NCBI GenBank assembly: GCA_019232795.1
Contig: JAFANH010000051.1
Span: 1-43,072 of the forward strand
From: Burkholderiaceae bacterium
GTDB taxonomy: Bacteria > Pseudomonadota > Gammaproteobacteria > Burkholderiales > Burkholderiaceae_D
Direction of reading: 5' to 3'
Length of the DNA: 43,072 nucleotides
In this document: one piece after another, positions 26,229-36,566 of the stretch
Layout of the letters: each line of letters starts with the position of its first letter
How positions within the stretch are numbered: the first letter of the stretch is position 1
Made by a program: the position numbers and the translations under genes
The notes under the pieces: model-generated
Told to the model about the DNA's origin: nothing
The model's database searches: none
Seen by the model: only the letters and a program-made list of their open reading frames with translations

Positions 26229-29200
26229 TTACGCCGCGATCTTTTCCTTGGCCTGCGCTGCATCTTTCGCAGCAGCCATTTCGCCCAGCGCCCGCTTGTA
26301 TTCAGACGGGAACACCTTGACGAACTTGCTGCGGCCGACCGCCCAAGCGTCGAGCAGGTTGCGCGCGCGCGTGCTGCCGGTGTGCTTGAAGTGGCGCTCG
26401 ATCAGCGTTTTCAGGATGACTTCATCACTCAGCGCGTCCGCCCCCGGCGCCAAGCGATGGCGCAAGTCGTGGTCACCCTTGGCGTCTTGCTCCTGCGTAG
26501 ACAGCACCGGCTCCAGCGCCACCATCGCCATGTTGCACTTGGCTGCGAAGTCGCCGTCCGGGTCATACACGTAGGCAATGCCGCCCGACATGCCGGCCGC
26601 AAAGTTGCGGCCCGTCGCGCCCAGCACCACCACGGTGCCACCGGTCATGTATTCACAACCGTGATCGCCCGTGCCTTCCACCACGGCGGTAGCGCCGGAG
26701 TTGCGCACGGCGAAACGTTCGCCGGCAACGCCGTTGATGAAGGCTTCACCGGCAATCGCGCCGTACAGTACGGTATTGCCGACGATGATGTTGTCGACCG
26801 CCCAGCCGCGGAACTCGGTGTTGGGGCGCACGATAATGCGGCCGCCCGACAAGCCCTTGCCGACGTAGTCGTTGCCTTCGCCGACCAGGTCGAGCGTCAC
26901 GCCCTTGGCCAGGAAAGCGCCGACCGATTGCCCGGCCGTGCCTTGCAGCTGAATGTGGATGGTGTCGTCCGGCAGCCCTTCGTTGCCGTACTTGCGCGCC
27001 ACTTCGCCGGACAGCATGGTGCCGACCGTGCGGTTGAGATTCTTGATTGGCGAGATAAAGGACACTTTCTCGCCCTTTTCCAAGGCCCATTGCGCCTGCG
27101 CGATCAGGCGATGGTCGAGCGCCTTTTCCAGGCCGTGATCTTGTTCCTCGACCTGGAAGCGCGGCACCGACTCCGGCACTTCCGGCTGATGGAAGATGCG
27201 GCCGAAATCGAGACCCTTGGCCTTCCAGTGCGCCACCGCTTTCGATTTGTCGAGCAGGTCAGTGCGGCCGATCAGTTCGTTGAACGAACGAATACCGAGC
27301 TGAGCCATGATCTGGCGTGCTTCTTCAGCGACGAAGAAGAAGAAATTGACCACATGCTCGGGCTTGCCCGTGAATTTCTTGCGCAGCACCGGATCCTGCG
27401 TGGCAACGCCGACCGGGCAGGTGTTCAGATGGCACTTGCGCATCATGATGCAGCCTTCGGCCACCAGCGGCGCAGTGGCGAAGCCGACTTCGTCGGCGCC
27501 CAGCAATGCGGCGATCACGACGTCGCGGCCGGTCTTGATCTGGCCATCGGTCTGCACGCGGATACGGCTGCGCAACTGGTTCAGCACCAGGGTCTGCTGC
27601 GTTTCCGCCAGACCCAGTTCCCAGGGCGTGCCGGCATGCTTGACCGAAGACAGCGGCGAAGCACCGGTGCCGCCGTCATGCCCGGCGATCACCACGTGAT
27701 CGGCCTTGGCCTTGGCGACACCGGCCGCGATCGTGCCGACGCCGACTTCCGAAACCAGCTTGACCGAAATCGAGGCCTTGGAATTGGCATTCTTCAGATC
27801 ATGGATCAGTTGCGCCAGATCTTCGATCGAGTAAATGTCATGGTGCGGCGGCGGCGAAATCAGGCCGACGCCTGGCACCGAGCAGCGCAGCTTGGCGATG
27901 TATTCCGATACCTTATGGCCAGGCAGCTGGCCGCCTTCGCCCGGCTTGGCGCCTTGCGCCATCTTGATCTGGATCTGGTCGGCCGAGACCAGGTATTCCG
28001 TGGTCACGCCGAAACGACCAGAAGCCACCTGCTTGATCTTGGAACGCAGCGAGTCGCCGTCTTCCAGCGGCAGGTCGACTTCGATCTGGTCCTTGCCGAT
28101 GATGGACGCCAGCGAATCGCCCTTCTTGATTGGAATGCCGCGCAATTCGTTGCGGTAGCGGTTTTCATCCTCGCCGCCTTCACCGGTGTTCGACTTGCCG
28201 CCGATGCGGTTCATGGCGACGGCCAGCGTGGCATGCGCTTCGGTCGAGATCGAGCCCAGCGACATGGCGCCGGTGGCGAAGCGCTTGACGATTTCCTTGG
28301 CAGGCTCGACTTCGTCGAGCGGAATCGCTTTGCTCGGATCGAACTTGAATTCGAACAGGCCGCGCAATGTCATGTGGCGCTTGGACTGGTCGTTGATGAT
28401 CTGCGCGTATTCTTTATAGGTATTGAAGCTGTTGGAACGCGCCGAGTGCTGCAGCTTGGCCACGGCGTCGGGCGTCCACATGTGGTCTTCGCCGCGGATA
28501 CGGAAGGCATATTCGCCGCCGGCGTCGAGCGCATCCGCCAGCACCGGATCGTGACTGAAGGCCAGGCGGTGTAGACGCAAAGCCTCTTCCGCCACTTCGA
28601 AAACGCCTATACCTTCGACGTTCGAGGCCGTACCCTTGAAGTATTTTTCCACCATGGCGCTGTTGAGGCCGATCGCCTCGAAAATCTGCGCGCCGCAGTA
28701 GGACATATAGGTCGAGATGCCCATCTTGGACATCACCTTCATCAAGCCCTTGCCCACCGCTTTCTGGAAATTGTGGATAACTTTTTCCGGCGTCAGGTCA
28801 GCCGGCAATTCACTGCCCATGTTGGACAGGGTTTCCATTGCCAGGTAGGGATGAATCGCTTCCGCGCCATAGCCTGCCAGCAAGGCGAAGTGATGCACTT
28901 CCCGTGCCGAGCCGGTTTCCACCACCAGGCCGGTCGAAGTACGCAGGCCCTTGCTCACCAGGTGCAAGTGAATGGCCGAGGTCGCCAACAAGGCCGGAAT
29001 CGCAACCTGACCGGCATCGATCTGACGGTCGGAGATGATCAGGATATTGTGGCCGGAGTTCACGGCATCGACCGCTTGCGCGCACAGCGAAGCCAAGCGC
29101 GCTTCAATGCCTTCCTTGCCCCAGACCACCGGGTAGCAGATGTTCAATTCATGCGACTTGAACTTGCTGCCGGTGTGGGCGCCGATATTGCGCAGCTTGG

Positions 29201-30917
29201 CGATGTCGGCGAAGTCCAGCACAGGCTGCGACACTTCCAGACGCATCGGCGGGTTGATGTTGTTGGTGTCGAGCAGGTTCGGCTTCGGACCGATGAAAGA
29301 CACCAGCGACATCACCATCGCTTCGCGGATGGGGTCGATTGGCGGGTTCGTCACCTGTGCGAACAACTGCTTGAAATAGTGATACAGCGTCTTGTTCTTG
29401 TTGGACATGACTGCCAGCGGCGAATCGTTGCCCATGGAGCCAACCGCTTCCTCGCCCGACTTCGCCATCGGCGCCAGGATGAACTTGACGTCTTCCTGCG
29501 TGTAACCGAATGCCTGCTGGCGATCCAGCAAAGGCGTCGTGGCCGCTGCTTCTGCCGGCTCGGCGGCCAGGCTGCCCAGCTTGATGCGCACCGAGGCGAT
29601 CCACTGCTTGTAGGGCTTGGCGTTGGCGTAGGTGTCCTTCAATTCCTTGTCGTCGATGATGCGTCCGGCCTCAAGGTCGATCAGGAACATCTTGCCCGGC
29701 TGCAGACGCCATTTCTTGATGATCTTCGATTCCGGAATCGGCAGCACGCCGGTTTCTGACGCCATCACCACCAAGTCGTCGTCGGTGACAATGTAGCGCG
29801 CCGGACGCAAGCCGTTGCGGTCCAGCGTACCGCCGATATGGCGGCCATCGGTAAAAGCCATCGCGGCAGGACCGTCCCACGGCTCCATCATGGCCGCGTG
29901 GTATTCGTAGAAGGCCTTGCGGTTGGCGTCCATCAGCGTATGGCTTTCCCAGGCTTCCGGGATCATCATCATCATCGCCTGCGCCAGCGGATAGCCCGCC
30001 ATCAGCAGCAGTTCGAGCGCATTGTCGAAGCAAGCCGTATCGGATTGGCCTTCGTAAATCAGCGGGAACAGCTTCTTCAAGTCGTCACCGAGCACGGCCG
30101 ACTTCATCACGCCTTCGCGCGCGCGCATCCAGTTAAAGTTGCCCTTGACCGTATTGATCTCGCCGTTATGGGCGATCAGGCGGTAGGGGTGGGCCAGCGG
30201 CCAGGCCGGGAAAGTATTTGTGGAGAAACGCTGGTGCACCAAGGCCAGCGCCGAGGTACAGCGCGCATCTTGCAAGTCCTTGTAATACACGCCGACCTGG
30301 TCGGCCAGCAGCAGGCCCTTGTATACCACGGTACGCGCCGACATCGACGGCACGAAGAATTCCTTGCCGTGCAACAGGTTCAATGCCTGGATCGCGTGAC
30401 CGGAAGATTTGCGGATCACATACAGCTTGCGCTCAAGCGCGTCGGTCACCATGATGTCCTGGCCGCGGCCGACGAAGACCTGGCGGATCACCGGTTCCTT
30501 GCCGCGCACGGTCGGCGACATCGGCATATCGACATCGACCGGCACATCACGCCAGCCGAGCAGCACCTGGCCTTCGGCCGAGATGGCGCGCTCGATTTCC
30601 TGTTCGCAGGCCAGGCGCGAAGCGTTTTCTTTCGGCAGGAAAATCATGCCGACGCCGTATTCGCCAGGTGGCGGCAGGCTCACGCCCTGCTTGGCCATTT
30701 CCTCGCGGTAGTACTGGTCGGGAATCTGGATGAGAATGCCGGCGCCGTCGCCCATCAGCTTGTCGGCGCCGACGGCACCCCGATGGTCGAGGTTTTTCAG
30801 GATCAACAAGCCCTGTTCGACGATCGCGTGGCTTTTCTGGCCCTTGATGTGGGCGATAAAACCTACGCCACAGGCGTCATGTTCATTGTTCGGATCGTAC
30901 AACCCTTGCGCGTGCAT
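26229..30917 (-). CDS. gltB: Glutamate synthase (NADPH) large subunit
   Basis: 1562 aa. It makes two glutamates from glutamine and 2-oxoglutarate. The N-terminal amidotransferase domain has its nucleophile at C16 (HDACGVGF) after a 15-residue propeptide; FMN and 2-oxoglutarate are bound in the central TIM-barrel domain. The 3Fe-4S ligands lie in CHLNTCPVG, encoded around 27410-27445. The C-terminal beta-helix domain shows repeated glycines ([21 protein letters not shown]). The ATG at 30917 was chosen because it gives the normal short propeptide. The order gltB-gltD is standard. Ammonium or nitrogen control is likely but no regulator site is proven. Confidence 0.97.
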   Translation of the reverse strand: MHAQGLYDPNNEHDACGVGFIAHIKGQKSHAIVEQGLLILKNLDHRGAVGADKLMGDGAGILIQIPDQYYREEMAKQGVSLPPPGEYGVGMIFLPKENASRLACEQEIERAISAEGQVLLGWRDVPVDVDMPMSPTVRGKEPVIRQVFVGRGQDIMVTDALERKLYVIRKSSGHAIQALNLLHGKEFFVPSMSARTVVYKGLLLADQVGVYYKDLQDARCTSALALVHQRFSTNTFPAWPLAHPYRLIAHNGEINTVKGNFNWMRAREGVMKSAVLGDDLKKLFPLIYEGQSDTACFDNALELLLMAGYPLAQAMMMMIPEAWESHTLMDANRKAFYEYHAAMMEPWDGPAAMAFTDGRHIGGTLDRNGLRPARYIVTDDDLVVMASETGVLPIPESKIIKKWRLQPGKMFLIDLEAGRIIDDKELKDTYANAKPYKQWIASVRIKLGSLAAEPAEAAATTPLLDRQQAFGYTQEDVKFILAPMAKSGEEAVGSMGNDSPLAVMSNKNKTLYHYFKQLFAQVTNPPIDPIREAMVMSLVSFIGPKPNLLDTNNINPPMRLEVSQPVLDFADIAKLRNIGAHTGSKFKSHELNICYPVVWGKEGIEARLASLCAQAVDAVNSGHNILIISDRQIDAGQVAIPALLATSAIHLHLVSKGLRTSTGLVVETGSAREVHHFALLAGYGAEAIHPYLAMETLSNMGSELPADLTPEKVIHNFQKAVGKGLMKVMSKMGISTYMSYCGAQIFEAIGLNSAMVEKYFKGTASNVEGIGVFEVAEEALRLHRLAFSHDPVLADALDAGGEYAFRIRGEDHMWTPDAVAKLQHSARSNSFNTYKEYAQIINDQSKRHMTLRGLFEFKFDPSKAIPLDEVEPAKEIVKRFATGAMSLGSISTEAHATLAVAMNRIGGKSNTGEGGEDENRYRNELRGIPIKKGDSLASIIGKDQIEVDLPLEDGDSLRSKIKQVASGRFGVTTEYLVSADQIQIKMAQGAKPGEGGQLPGHKVSEYIAKLRCSVPGVGLISPPPHHDIYSIEDLAQLIHDLKNANSKASISVKLVSEVGVGTIAAGVAKAKADHVVIAGHDGGTGASPLSSVKHAGTPWELGLAETQQTLVLNQLRSRIRVQTDGQIKTGRDVVIAALLGADEVGFATAPLVAEGCIMMRKCHLNTCPVGVATQDPVLRKKFTGKPEHVVNFFFFVAEEARQIMAQLGIRSFNELIGRTDLLDKSKAVAHWKAKGLDFGRIFHQPEVPESVPRFQVEEQDHGLEKALDHRLIAQAQWALEKGEKVSFISPIKNLNRTVGTMLSGEVARKYGNEGLPDDTIHIQLQGTAGQSVGAFLAKGVTLDLVGEGNDYVGKGLSGGRIIVRPNTEFRGWAVDNIIVGNTVLYGAIAGEAFINGVAGERFAVRNSGATAVVEGTGDHGCEYMTGGTVVVLGATGRNFAAGMSGGIAYVYDPDGDFAAKCNMAMVALEPVLSTQEQDAKGDHDLRHRLAPGADALSDEVILKTLIERHFKHTGSTRARNLLDAWAVGRSKFVKVFPSEYKRALGEMAAAKDAAQAKEKIAA

Positions 30918-30971
30918 GGCATTCTCCACAGCTATTTTTTGAAGTCGAAAATGGAGAATAGTGCAGCGCAA

Positions 30972-30987
30972 TAGATTGCGCAATCTA
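30972..30987. promoter_or_regulatory. 16-bp perfect palindrome upstream of gltB
   Basis: TAGATTGCGCAATCTA is its own reverse complement and lies 55 bp upstream of the gltB ATG. On the minus strand a TTGCGC inside it is followed 17 bp later by TATTCT, a plausible weak -35/-10 pair, and a second TTGCGC lies between. The placement fits an operator overlapping the gltB promoter. The regulator is unknown. Confidence 0.5.
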
Positions 30988-30994
30988 AATAAAA

Positions 30995-31833
30995 GGGGTC
31001 GGAGTCAAATAAAAATCCGTGGAATCCCTCATTTTATTTAATTAGGGACACAGTGAAATCACTCCAAACGGAGCGCGAATCAAGAAACCTCGGCCGCTTT
31101 TTTCCTGGCTGGCCGGCCGCGCTTTCCGGGCCGGACTTGCCGGTTCACCTGCTTTTCCAACGCCGCCTTGAACGCCTCCGTGCCTAAGGCCCAGCCCTTG
31201 TAGGCACTATCGCCCAATTCCTTCAGTTCTTCTGGCGCCAGCAATTGCTCAGACAACCGTTTATAGCCCGCCTCCCTTTCAAATGGCGTATTGCCCAGGG
31301 ACCAATAGAGAGGATGGTCCGTTACCAGCGGATCTTGCCGGGCGCCCACGTGATGGGCATAGCTCGACCAAGCATAGCTGGCGGCATCGGTCACCAAGCC
31401 GGCGCGCAGCGCGTGAGATTCCAGGTAACGGCTGCAAGTAATAAAGTAGGCGGCCGCATCGATGACGGTGGCGCGGAAGCGCCCCTGCCACAAGGTGCCG
31501 ACCCGATGGCATTTGCGATTGAAATAAGGGACATAGTGACGCCCCACCCATTGCATCATGCGCGCCAGCCCTTCCGCGTCGTCCGGCGTGGCCAGTAAAT
31601 GCACGCCATCCGGCAGCAAGGCATAGGCATGTATTGCCACTTTGTACAGCCTGGAAGCCTCACGCAACCAAGTCAGGAAGGCCGAATAGTCGGCCGGCTC
31701 GCGGAAAACCGCTTGGCGGTCGACGCCGAATTGCACAATATGATGGGGCTGTTTGGGGACGACGAGTCGGGGCAGGCGGGCCATAGCGGTCAAATTTCAG
31801 GGGCAAGCCAACATTATAATTTACTCCGACCCC
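30995..31833. mobile_element. RAYT/IS200-like element with terminal inverted repeats
   Basis: The transposase gene is enclosed by GGGGTCGGAGTCAAAT (30995-31010) and, inverted, by AATTTACTCCGACCCC (31818-31833), sharing the 11-bp outer sequence GGGGTCGGAGT. The element ends 8 bp from the palindrome upstream of gltB. No target duplication is obvious. Elements of the REP-associated tyrosine transposase group are usually single-gene units bounded by such sequences. Confidence 0.65.
31080..31784 (-). CDS. REP-associated tyrosine transposase-like protein (Y1_Tnp)
   Basis: 234 aa. The fold is indicated by PKQPHHIVQFGVDRQAVF, AIHAYALLPDGVHLLATP, MMQWVGRHYVPYFNRKCHRVGTLWQGRFRATVID, and SRYLESHALRAGLV with the candidate catalytic Tyr. 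The usual HUH pair (NHVHLL in the family) here reads G60-V-H62, so the first metal-binding His is replaced by Gly. The C-terminus is basic (RPGKRGRPARKK). The ATG at 31784 was preferred over TTG 31793. The protein may be inactive or use a variant site. Confidence 0.85.
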   Translation of the reverse strand: MARLPRLVVPKQPHHIVQFGVDRQAVFREPADYSAFLTWLREASRLYKVAIHAYALLPDGVHLLATPDDAEGLARMMQWVGRHYVPYFNRKCHRVGTLWQGRFRATVIDAAAYFITCSRYLESHALRAGLVTDAASYAWSSYAHHVGARQDPLVTDHPLYWSLGNTPFEREAGYKRLSEQLLAPEELKELGDSAYKGWALGTEAFKAALEKQVNRQVRPGKRGRPARKKAAEVS

Positions 31834-31933
31834 AATTAATTCAACGAATCACAACTGATGTGAAAACCAACACGTCTCCGCACGAGAGGGCCGGCGCTGC
31901 CGTGTGAAATGTTGCTTCTTGGTCAAACCGCAT

Positions 31934-31962
31934 TTGCGCGGAAACCTTGCATACCGCATACT
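31934..31962 (+). promoter_or_regulatory. Candidate promoter of the TonB-dependent receptor gene
   Basis: TTGCGC (31934-31939), a 17-bp spacer and CATACT (31957-31962) lie about 95 bp before the receptor ATG. Both boxes are partial matches. An operator-like inverted repeat starts 6 bp downstream of the -10 box. Confidence 0.4.
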
Positions 31963-31967
31963 CGCGT

Positions 31968-31985
31968 GTCGGTCAGATGACCGAC
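31968..31985. promoter_or_regulatory. Operator-like inverted repeat in the receptor leader
   Basis: GTCGGTCA and TGACCGAC are perfect 8-bp arms separated by GA. The site overlaps the expected transcription start of the receptor gene, a usual place for repressor (for example TetR-type) operators. No regulator gene is adjacent. Confidence 0.5.
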
Positions 31986-32056
31986 GATGGAACCAAAGAT
32001 AAAAAACGCGCAGACAGCCGGAACGAGCGATGCGCAAGATCAGAGAGGAGACATAC

Positions 32057-34528
32057 ATGATTCAAGCGAAGCAAACCATGTTGGTCCGCAGCCTTGCATT
32101 GGCTTTCGCAGGCAGCGCGACTTTTGTGGCGTTGCCGGCCTTTGCGGCGGATGACGATGTTCAAACCATTCAGGTTACCGCGCAATCGCGTCAGCAAATG
32201 GCCAAGGACGTACCGATCACGATGCAAGTCGTGACCATCAAGGATATCGAAGCCGTCGGCGCCAACGACATGGCCGACCTCAACGGCTACATCCCCGGCT
32301 TCAGCGCCGACGACAGCCGCCCGACCGAACCGACCTTCACCATCCGCGGCGTGGAAGGCGGCGGCGACTTCGGCATCGGCACGGATTCGCCGGTCGGCAT
32401 CTACGAAGACGGCATTTACACCGGCAAGACCGGCGGCGCGCTGATGAACTTCATCGACGTTTCGCGCGTGGAAGTGATCAAGGGACCGCAAGGCACACTG
32501 TTCGGCCGCAACAGCGCGGCCGGCGCCATCTCCGTCACCACCAACGAACCGACCCAGGACATCGACCTGCTGGCGCACTGGCGCGTGGGTTCGTTCGGTA
32601 CCGACCGCGTCGACGCCATGGTCAACCTGCCGATCTCGGACACCTCAGCCACGCGTTTCGTCTTCGTGCGCAACTACAGTGACGGCTGGGTTACCAACCA
32701 GACCGACGGCGTAAAAATGGGCGGCAAGGACGACTGGGCGGCGCGCCTTTCATTCAAGCAGACCTTCGGCGCCGTGAAGCTCAACCTCGCATGGGAACAC
32801 GAAGAGCTCGACCAGAACGGCGAGCCGACCTTTGGCGTGATCACCAATCCGGCCCTGCCGCGTGCGGCCGGCGCCAGCGTCTTCACGCCCATGGGCACGC
32901 TGTCTTCGTCCTACATTGCGAACTTCAGCAATCCGCTCAACCGCTCGCTCGACGACGACACCGACGGCCTGGAAAAGCGCATCTTCGACGGCGTCACCAT
33001 GCGCATCGAGGCGCCGCTGGCCAACAACATCACGTTCAACTCGACCACCGGCTTCCGCAAGTTCAGCACGGTCGACGCCACCGACAACGGCGGCACTGAC
33101 TTCGCCGATGCCAAGCTCGACACGCTCGACGCCAAGAAATCGCGCAGCTGGCAGCAGGAATTCAAGCTGTCCGGCAAGAACGACCAGCTCGACTGGATTT
33201 CCGGCCTGAGCTTCTACCGCAACGATGAAACCCAGGTGACCGGCGCCGAAACCAATACCGCCACCATCGACACCCTGAACCTGCTGGGCGGCGGCTCGCC
33301 CGCCAACACCTTCGGCGCCTTGTTCGGCGCCATGGGCGCCGGCGGCATCCCGGGCGTCAGTGCCAGCACGGCCATGCCGTGGGCAGAATACGTGTATCCG
33401 GAAACGCTGACGCAATCGTGGTCGCTGTACGGCGATACCATCTGGCACCTCGACAGCGCCACCAATCTCACGGCCGGTTTGCGCTATTCGGACGATAAGA
33501 AGACCATGACCTGGTACACGCCGGGCCGTCAGTCGTCGCAGCTCAACACCTTCCTCAGCGAATTCGGCGGCCTGGTGCCGGCCAGCCTGGGCGGCCCGTT
33601 CACGCCGGCGTCCTTCCCGTCCAACATCCTGTTCTTCGGCGCCTCGCAGTATTCGTCCACGCCTGTCAGCAGCAGCAAGGACTGGACCAATTTGAGCCCG
33701 CGCCTGGTGCTCGACCACAAAGTCGACAAGAACACCATGGTGTACGCGTCGGTGTCGCAAGGCTACCAGGCCGGCGGCTTCAACGTATTCTCGCCGCCGG
33801 TGCCGAACTCGCCGGTAGCAACCCTGCGCGATGCCGACTTCGCACCGGAAAAGATGACGAACTACGAGACCGGCGCCAAGATGACCTTCCCGGAATTGAA
33901 GGCGTCTTTGAATGCCTCGCTGTTCGCCTATCGCTTCAACAATCTGCAGAACATCACGCTGTCGGGCACGCCGGGAACCATTCCGACGTATAACATCACC
34001 ACCAGCGACCAGAAGGCTACCGGCCTCGACTTGGACGGCCGCATCAAACCGATGAAGAACGTCACTCTGTTCGGCTCCCTGGAATATATCGATCAGACCT
34101 ACACCAAGTACCAGCAGATTGGCGCCACCGGCGTGGTGGCCGACCTGTCCGGTCAACCGGTAGGCACGCCGCTGCTGACGGCCATGGCCGGCGCCAACGT
34201 CGTCTGGGATACGATGGGCGGCCACGGCACTTGGACCTTCCAAGGCACGCATACAAGCGCGCAACGTTACTGTGGCGGCAATACCTCGGTACTGCCGCAA
34301 TGCCTGTCTCTGCCGAACATCGAAACCGGTGCGGCGACCACGAAGTTCGACAGCCGCCTGGGTTGGGAGAACGAAGACCGCCGCTACGGCGTAGCGCTGA
34401 TCGTCAACAACGTATTCAACCAACGTTACGTGGCATACGTCGGCGGCCAGCTGAGCGTGATCGGCATGCCGTATTCCACCATCACGCCGCCGCGCTTCGT
34501 CGGCCTCGAGTTCAAGGCCAGCATGTAA
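32057..34528 (+). CDS. TonB-dependent outer-membrane receptor
   Basis: 823 aa. The signal peptide (about 1-30, ending LPAFA) is followed by a TonB-box-like VQTIQVTAQ. The plug domain (about 35-160) has MADLNGYIPGFSADDS, FTIRGVEGG, VGIYEDGIYTG and VEVIKGPQGTLFGRNSAAGAISVTT. The 22-strand-type barrel fills the rest, with many alternating aromatic strands such as LTAGLRYSDDKKTMTWY and NTMVYASVSQGYQAGGFN. AGAG at the ribosome-binding site (GAGAGGAG) supports the ATG at 32057. There is no FecR/FecI signalling extension. The ligand is unknown; the plug type is common among receptors for organic substrates as well as siderophores. Confidence 0.92.
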   Translation: MIQAKQTMLVRSLALAFAGSATFVALPAFAADDDVQTIQVTAQSRQQMAKDVPITMQVVTIKDIEAVGANDMADLNGYIPGFSADDSRPTEPTFTIRGVEGGGDFGIGTDSPVGIYEDGIYTGKTGGALMNFIDVSRVEVIKGPQGTLFGRNSAAGAISVTTNEPTQDIDLLAHWRVGSFGTDRVDAMVNLPISDTSATRFVFVRNYSDGWVTNQTDGVKMGGKDDWAARLSFKQTFGAVKLNLAWEHEELDQNGEPTFGVITNPALPRAAGASVFTPMGTLSSSYIANFSNPLNRSLDDDTDGLEKRIFDGVTMRIEAPLANNITFNSTTGFRKFSTVDATDNGGTDFADAKLDTLDAKKSRSWQQEFKLSGKNDQLDWISGLSFYRNDETQVTGAETNTATIDTLNLLGGGSPANTFGALFGAMGAGGIPGVSASTAMPWAEYVYPETLTQSWSLYGDTIWHLDSATNLTAGLRYSDDKKTMTWYTPGRQSSQLNTFLSEFGGLVPASLGGPFTPASFPSNILFFGASQYSSTPVSSSKDWTNLSPRLVLDHKVDKNTMVYASVSQGYQAGGFNVFSPPVPNSPVATLRDADFAPEKMTNYETGAKMTFPELKASLNASLFAYRFNNLQNITLSGTPGTIPTYNITTSDQKATGLDLDGRIKPMKNVTLFGSLEYIDQTYTKYQQIGATGVVADLSGQPVGTPLLTAMAGANVVWDTMGGHGTWTFQGTHTSAQRYCGGNTSVLPQCLSLPNIETGAATTKFDSRLGWENEDRRYGVALIVNNVFNQRYVAYVGGQLSVIGMPYSTITPPRFVGLEFKASM

Positions 34529-34546
34529 GCTGTTGCAGCGCTATCG

Positions 34547-34584
34547 AACCGGGTTGTCCGCCATGCGGCAGCCCGGTTTTTTTT
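34547..34584 (+). terminator. Rho-independent terminator after the TonB receptor
   Basis: AACCGGGTTGtCCGC pairs with GCGGCAGCCCGGTT around a CAT loop and is followed by eight T. It begins 18 nt after the receptor stop and separates the receptor transcript from the following cluster. Confidence 0.9.
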
Positions 34585-34797
34585 ACGTCCCGCTCCATAG
34601 GTTGCGCGTCAGCGAAACGATCAATGGCAGCACGCCGCAAAGTCAATCATCTGAACGAATCATATTGCGTTGTCGACACGTACGGTCAACGTAATGCTGC
34701 TGCGCAGATTGACTGGATAATTTATTAAGTTTATAAAGTTCCTTTACCACGACATGATTCTCGTCGCACTCTCGCGGCGATTTCCCGCAAGCCTCGT

Positions 34798-36021
34798 ATG
34801 AATCCCATCCTGTTCGCCATCCCGGTCTTCATGCTGACCATTTTGCTGGAAGCATGGATCGCACGTAGGCGCGGCATCGCCACCTACGACATCCCCGACG
34901 CGCTCACCAGCCTGCACCACGGCATCCTGAGCCAGGTCAGCGGCTTGTTTCTCAAGATCGCCACGCTCGGCATCTACGTCGCCATCTACGAAAGCTATCG
35001 CGCCACCGAGCTGCCGGCCAACAGCGTATGGGTATGGTTGATTGCCCTGCTGGCTTACGATTTCTTTTATTACTGGACGCACCGCCTCGGTCATGAAGTG
35101 AACGTGCTGTGGGCCGCGCACGTGGTGCACCACTCCTCGGAGTACTACAACCTCTCGACGGCGCTGCGCCAGACATCGAGCGGCTGGCTGCTCGGCTGGC
35201 TGTTCTACCTGCCCATGGCCGTGGTCGGCGTGCCGCCGGTGGTGTTCATCGGCGTCGGCCTGATCGACCTGTTGTACCAATATTGGGTGCATACCGAATT
35301 GATCGACCGGATGGGCTGGTTCGACCGCGTCTTCGTCAGCCCGTCCAATCACCGCGTGCACCACGGCCAGAACGACTACTGCATAGACCGCAACTACGGC
35401 GGCATCCTGATCCTGTGGGACCGCCTGTTCGGCACCTTCGTCGACGAACGCAAAGATGAAAAAATCATCTACGGCATCCGCAAGCCGCTGCACAGCTACA
35501 ACCCGTTGTGGGGCAACCTGCACCACTACGCCGACATGTGGCGGCTTTCCCGTGCTGCGCCGAACTGGCGCGCCAAGCTCGGCGTGTGGCTGATGCCGCC
35601 CGGCGGTTGGCATGACGAAGGCGTCGAACATTTTGACACGTCGACCTTCGTGCGCTACACCACGCATACGCCGCCGGCCATGCGCTGGTATGCGGTACTG
35701 CAATACGCCATCACCGTTCCCTTCATCGTGCACCTGCTCGCGGTCGCGCCTAACCTGGACTATGCCGCACTGAGCCTGTATTCGGCCGGCATCTTCCTCA
35801 CCACGCTGTCGGTCGGCGCCGTGCTCACTGGCGGCAGCATCGGCCGCTATGGCGAACTGGTGCGCGTATTGGCGCTAGCCGCCGCATTCTTCTTCGCGCC
35901 CGACTGGTTCGGCTTCGTCGCTCCGATGGGTTTGAAGATCGCCGTACTGGCGCTGCTGCTGGTCAGCGCCGCGTGGCTGTCCATGACCCATCATGCCGCA
36001 GCACAAGGTGCTGCGGCATGA
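34798..36021 (+). CDS. Membrane fatty acid hydroxylase/sterol desaturase family protein, AGMO-like
   Basis: 407 aa polytopic di-iron membrane oxygenase. The histidine clusters are HRLGH (about 98-102), HVVHH (about 111-115) and NHRVHH (about 184-189), plus further His in NLHHYADMW. The stretch WAAHVVHHSSEYYNLSTALRQ closely resembles alkylglycerol monooxygenase (AGMO/TMEM195) proteins, which cleave ether lipids, more than classical sterol C5/C4 enzymes. Several helices lie at 1-95 and again at 300-400. The ribosome-binding site is weak. The gene overlaps the next by ATGA at 36018-36021, so the two are coupled. The substrate is not known; ether lipid or sterol-like lipid is inferred from the family. 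Confidence 0.88.
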   Translation: MNPILFAIPVFMLTILLEAWIARRRGIATYDIPDALTSLHHGILSQVSGLFLKIATLGIYVAIYESYRATELPANSVWVWLIALLAYDFFYYWTHRLGHEVNVLWAAHVVHHSSEYYNLSTALRQTSSGWLLGWLFYLPMAVVGVPPVVFIGVGLIDLLYQYWVHTELIDRMGWFDRVFVSPSNHRVHHGQNDYCIDRNYGGILILWDRLFGTFVDERKDEKIIYGIRKPLHSYNPLWGNLHHYADMWRLSRAAPNWRAKLGVWLMPPGGWHDEGVEHFDTSTFVRYTTHTPPAMRWYAVLQYAITVPFIVHLLAVAPNLDYAALSLYSAGIFLTTLSVGAVLTGGSIGRYGELVRVLALAAAFFFAPDWFGFVAPMGLKIAVLALLLVSAAWLSMTHHAAAQGAAA

Positions 36022-36566
36022 TGGGCGATATCCTGTCGGAAGCCCTGCTGGCCGCCGTTACCCTGGGTCTTGCCGCGCGCGACATCAAGACGCGCCCCGC
36101 CATTGGCATCGGCCTGGGCTTGATCGGCCTTGCCGCCATACTCGGCGCATTGAATTATTACGGCATGACGGCAGCCACCGGCCCGCACCGTTTCGTGAGT
36201 CTGCTGGCGGCCTGTGCCGGCTTCCCGCTGCTCGTATGCGGGGTGCACTGGCCGCAAGACGCTATCGCCAGGCGCCCGGCCGCCGCCGCGCGCTTTGGCC
36301 TGGTCATCGGCGCCGTCGGCGTGGTGCTGGTCGTCATGCTGAACTTTGCGCAGTGGAGCCACATCGTTCCGGCCGTTTCGGCCCTGCTGATTGCCGTTGC
36401 GGCGCTGCATAGCCGCAAACCGCTGACCATCGCCGGCAGCCTGTTGCTGCTCGTCTGCTTCATACTCAGCCTCGCCGCCGTCACAGTCGCGCCGTTCGAC
36501 GCCGACCAGCAATTCCATGTCCTGATGGCACTTTCCCTGGGCTTGCTCGCATGGCGTCAAAACTGA
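36018..36566 (+). CDS. Small polytopic membrane protein of unknown function
   Basis: 182 aa, not recognised. About five to six hydrophobic segments (roughly 5-20, 27-47, 56-76, 92-112, 116-130, 136-156 and 165-180), short loops, and few charged residues. The ATG overlaps the AGMO-like stop (ATGATGG), and the gene itself overlaps the downstream hydrolase by 16 bp. This double overlap indicates that the product is made in step with both neighbours and may form a membrane complex with the hydroxylase. No domain name is claimed. Confidence 0.8.
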   Translation: MMGDILSEALLAAVTLGLAARDIKTRPAIGIGLGLIGLAAILGALNYYGMTAATGPHRFVSLLAACAGFPLLVCGVHWPQDAIARRPAAAARFGLVIGAVGVVLVVMLNFAQWSHIVPAVSALLIAVAALHSRKPLTIAGSLLLLVCFILSLAAVTVAPFDADQQFHVLMALSLGLLAWRQN

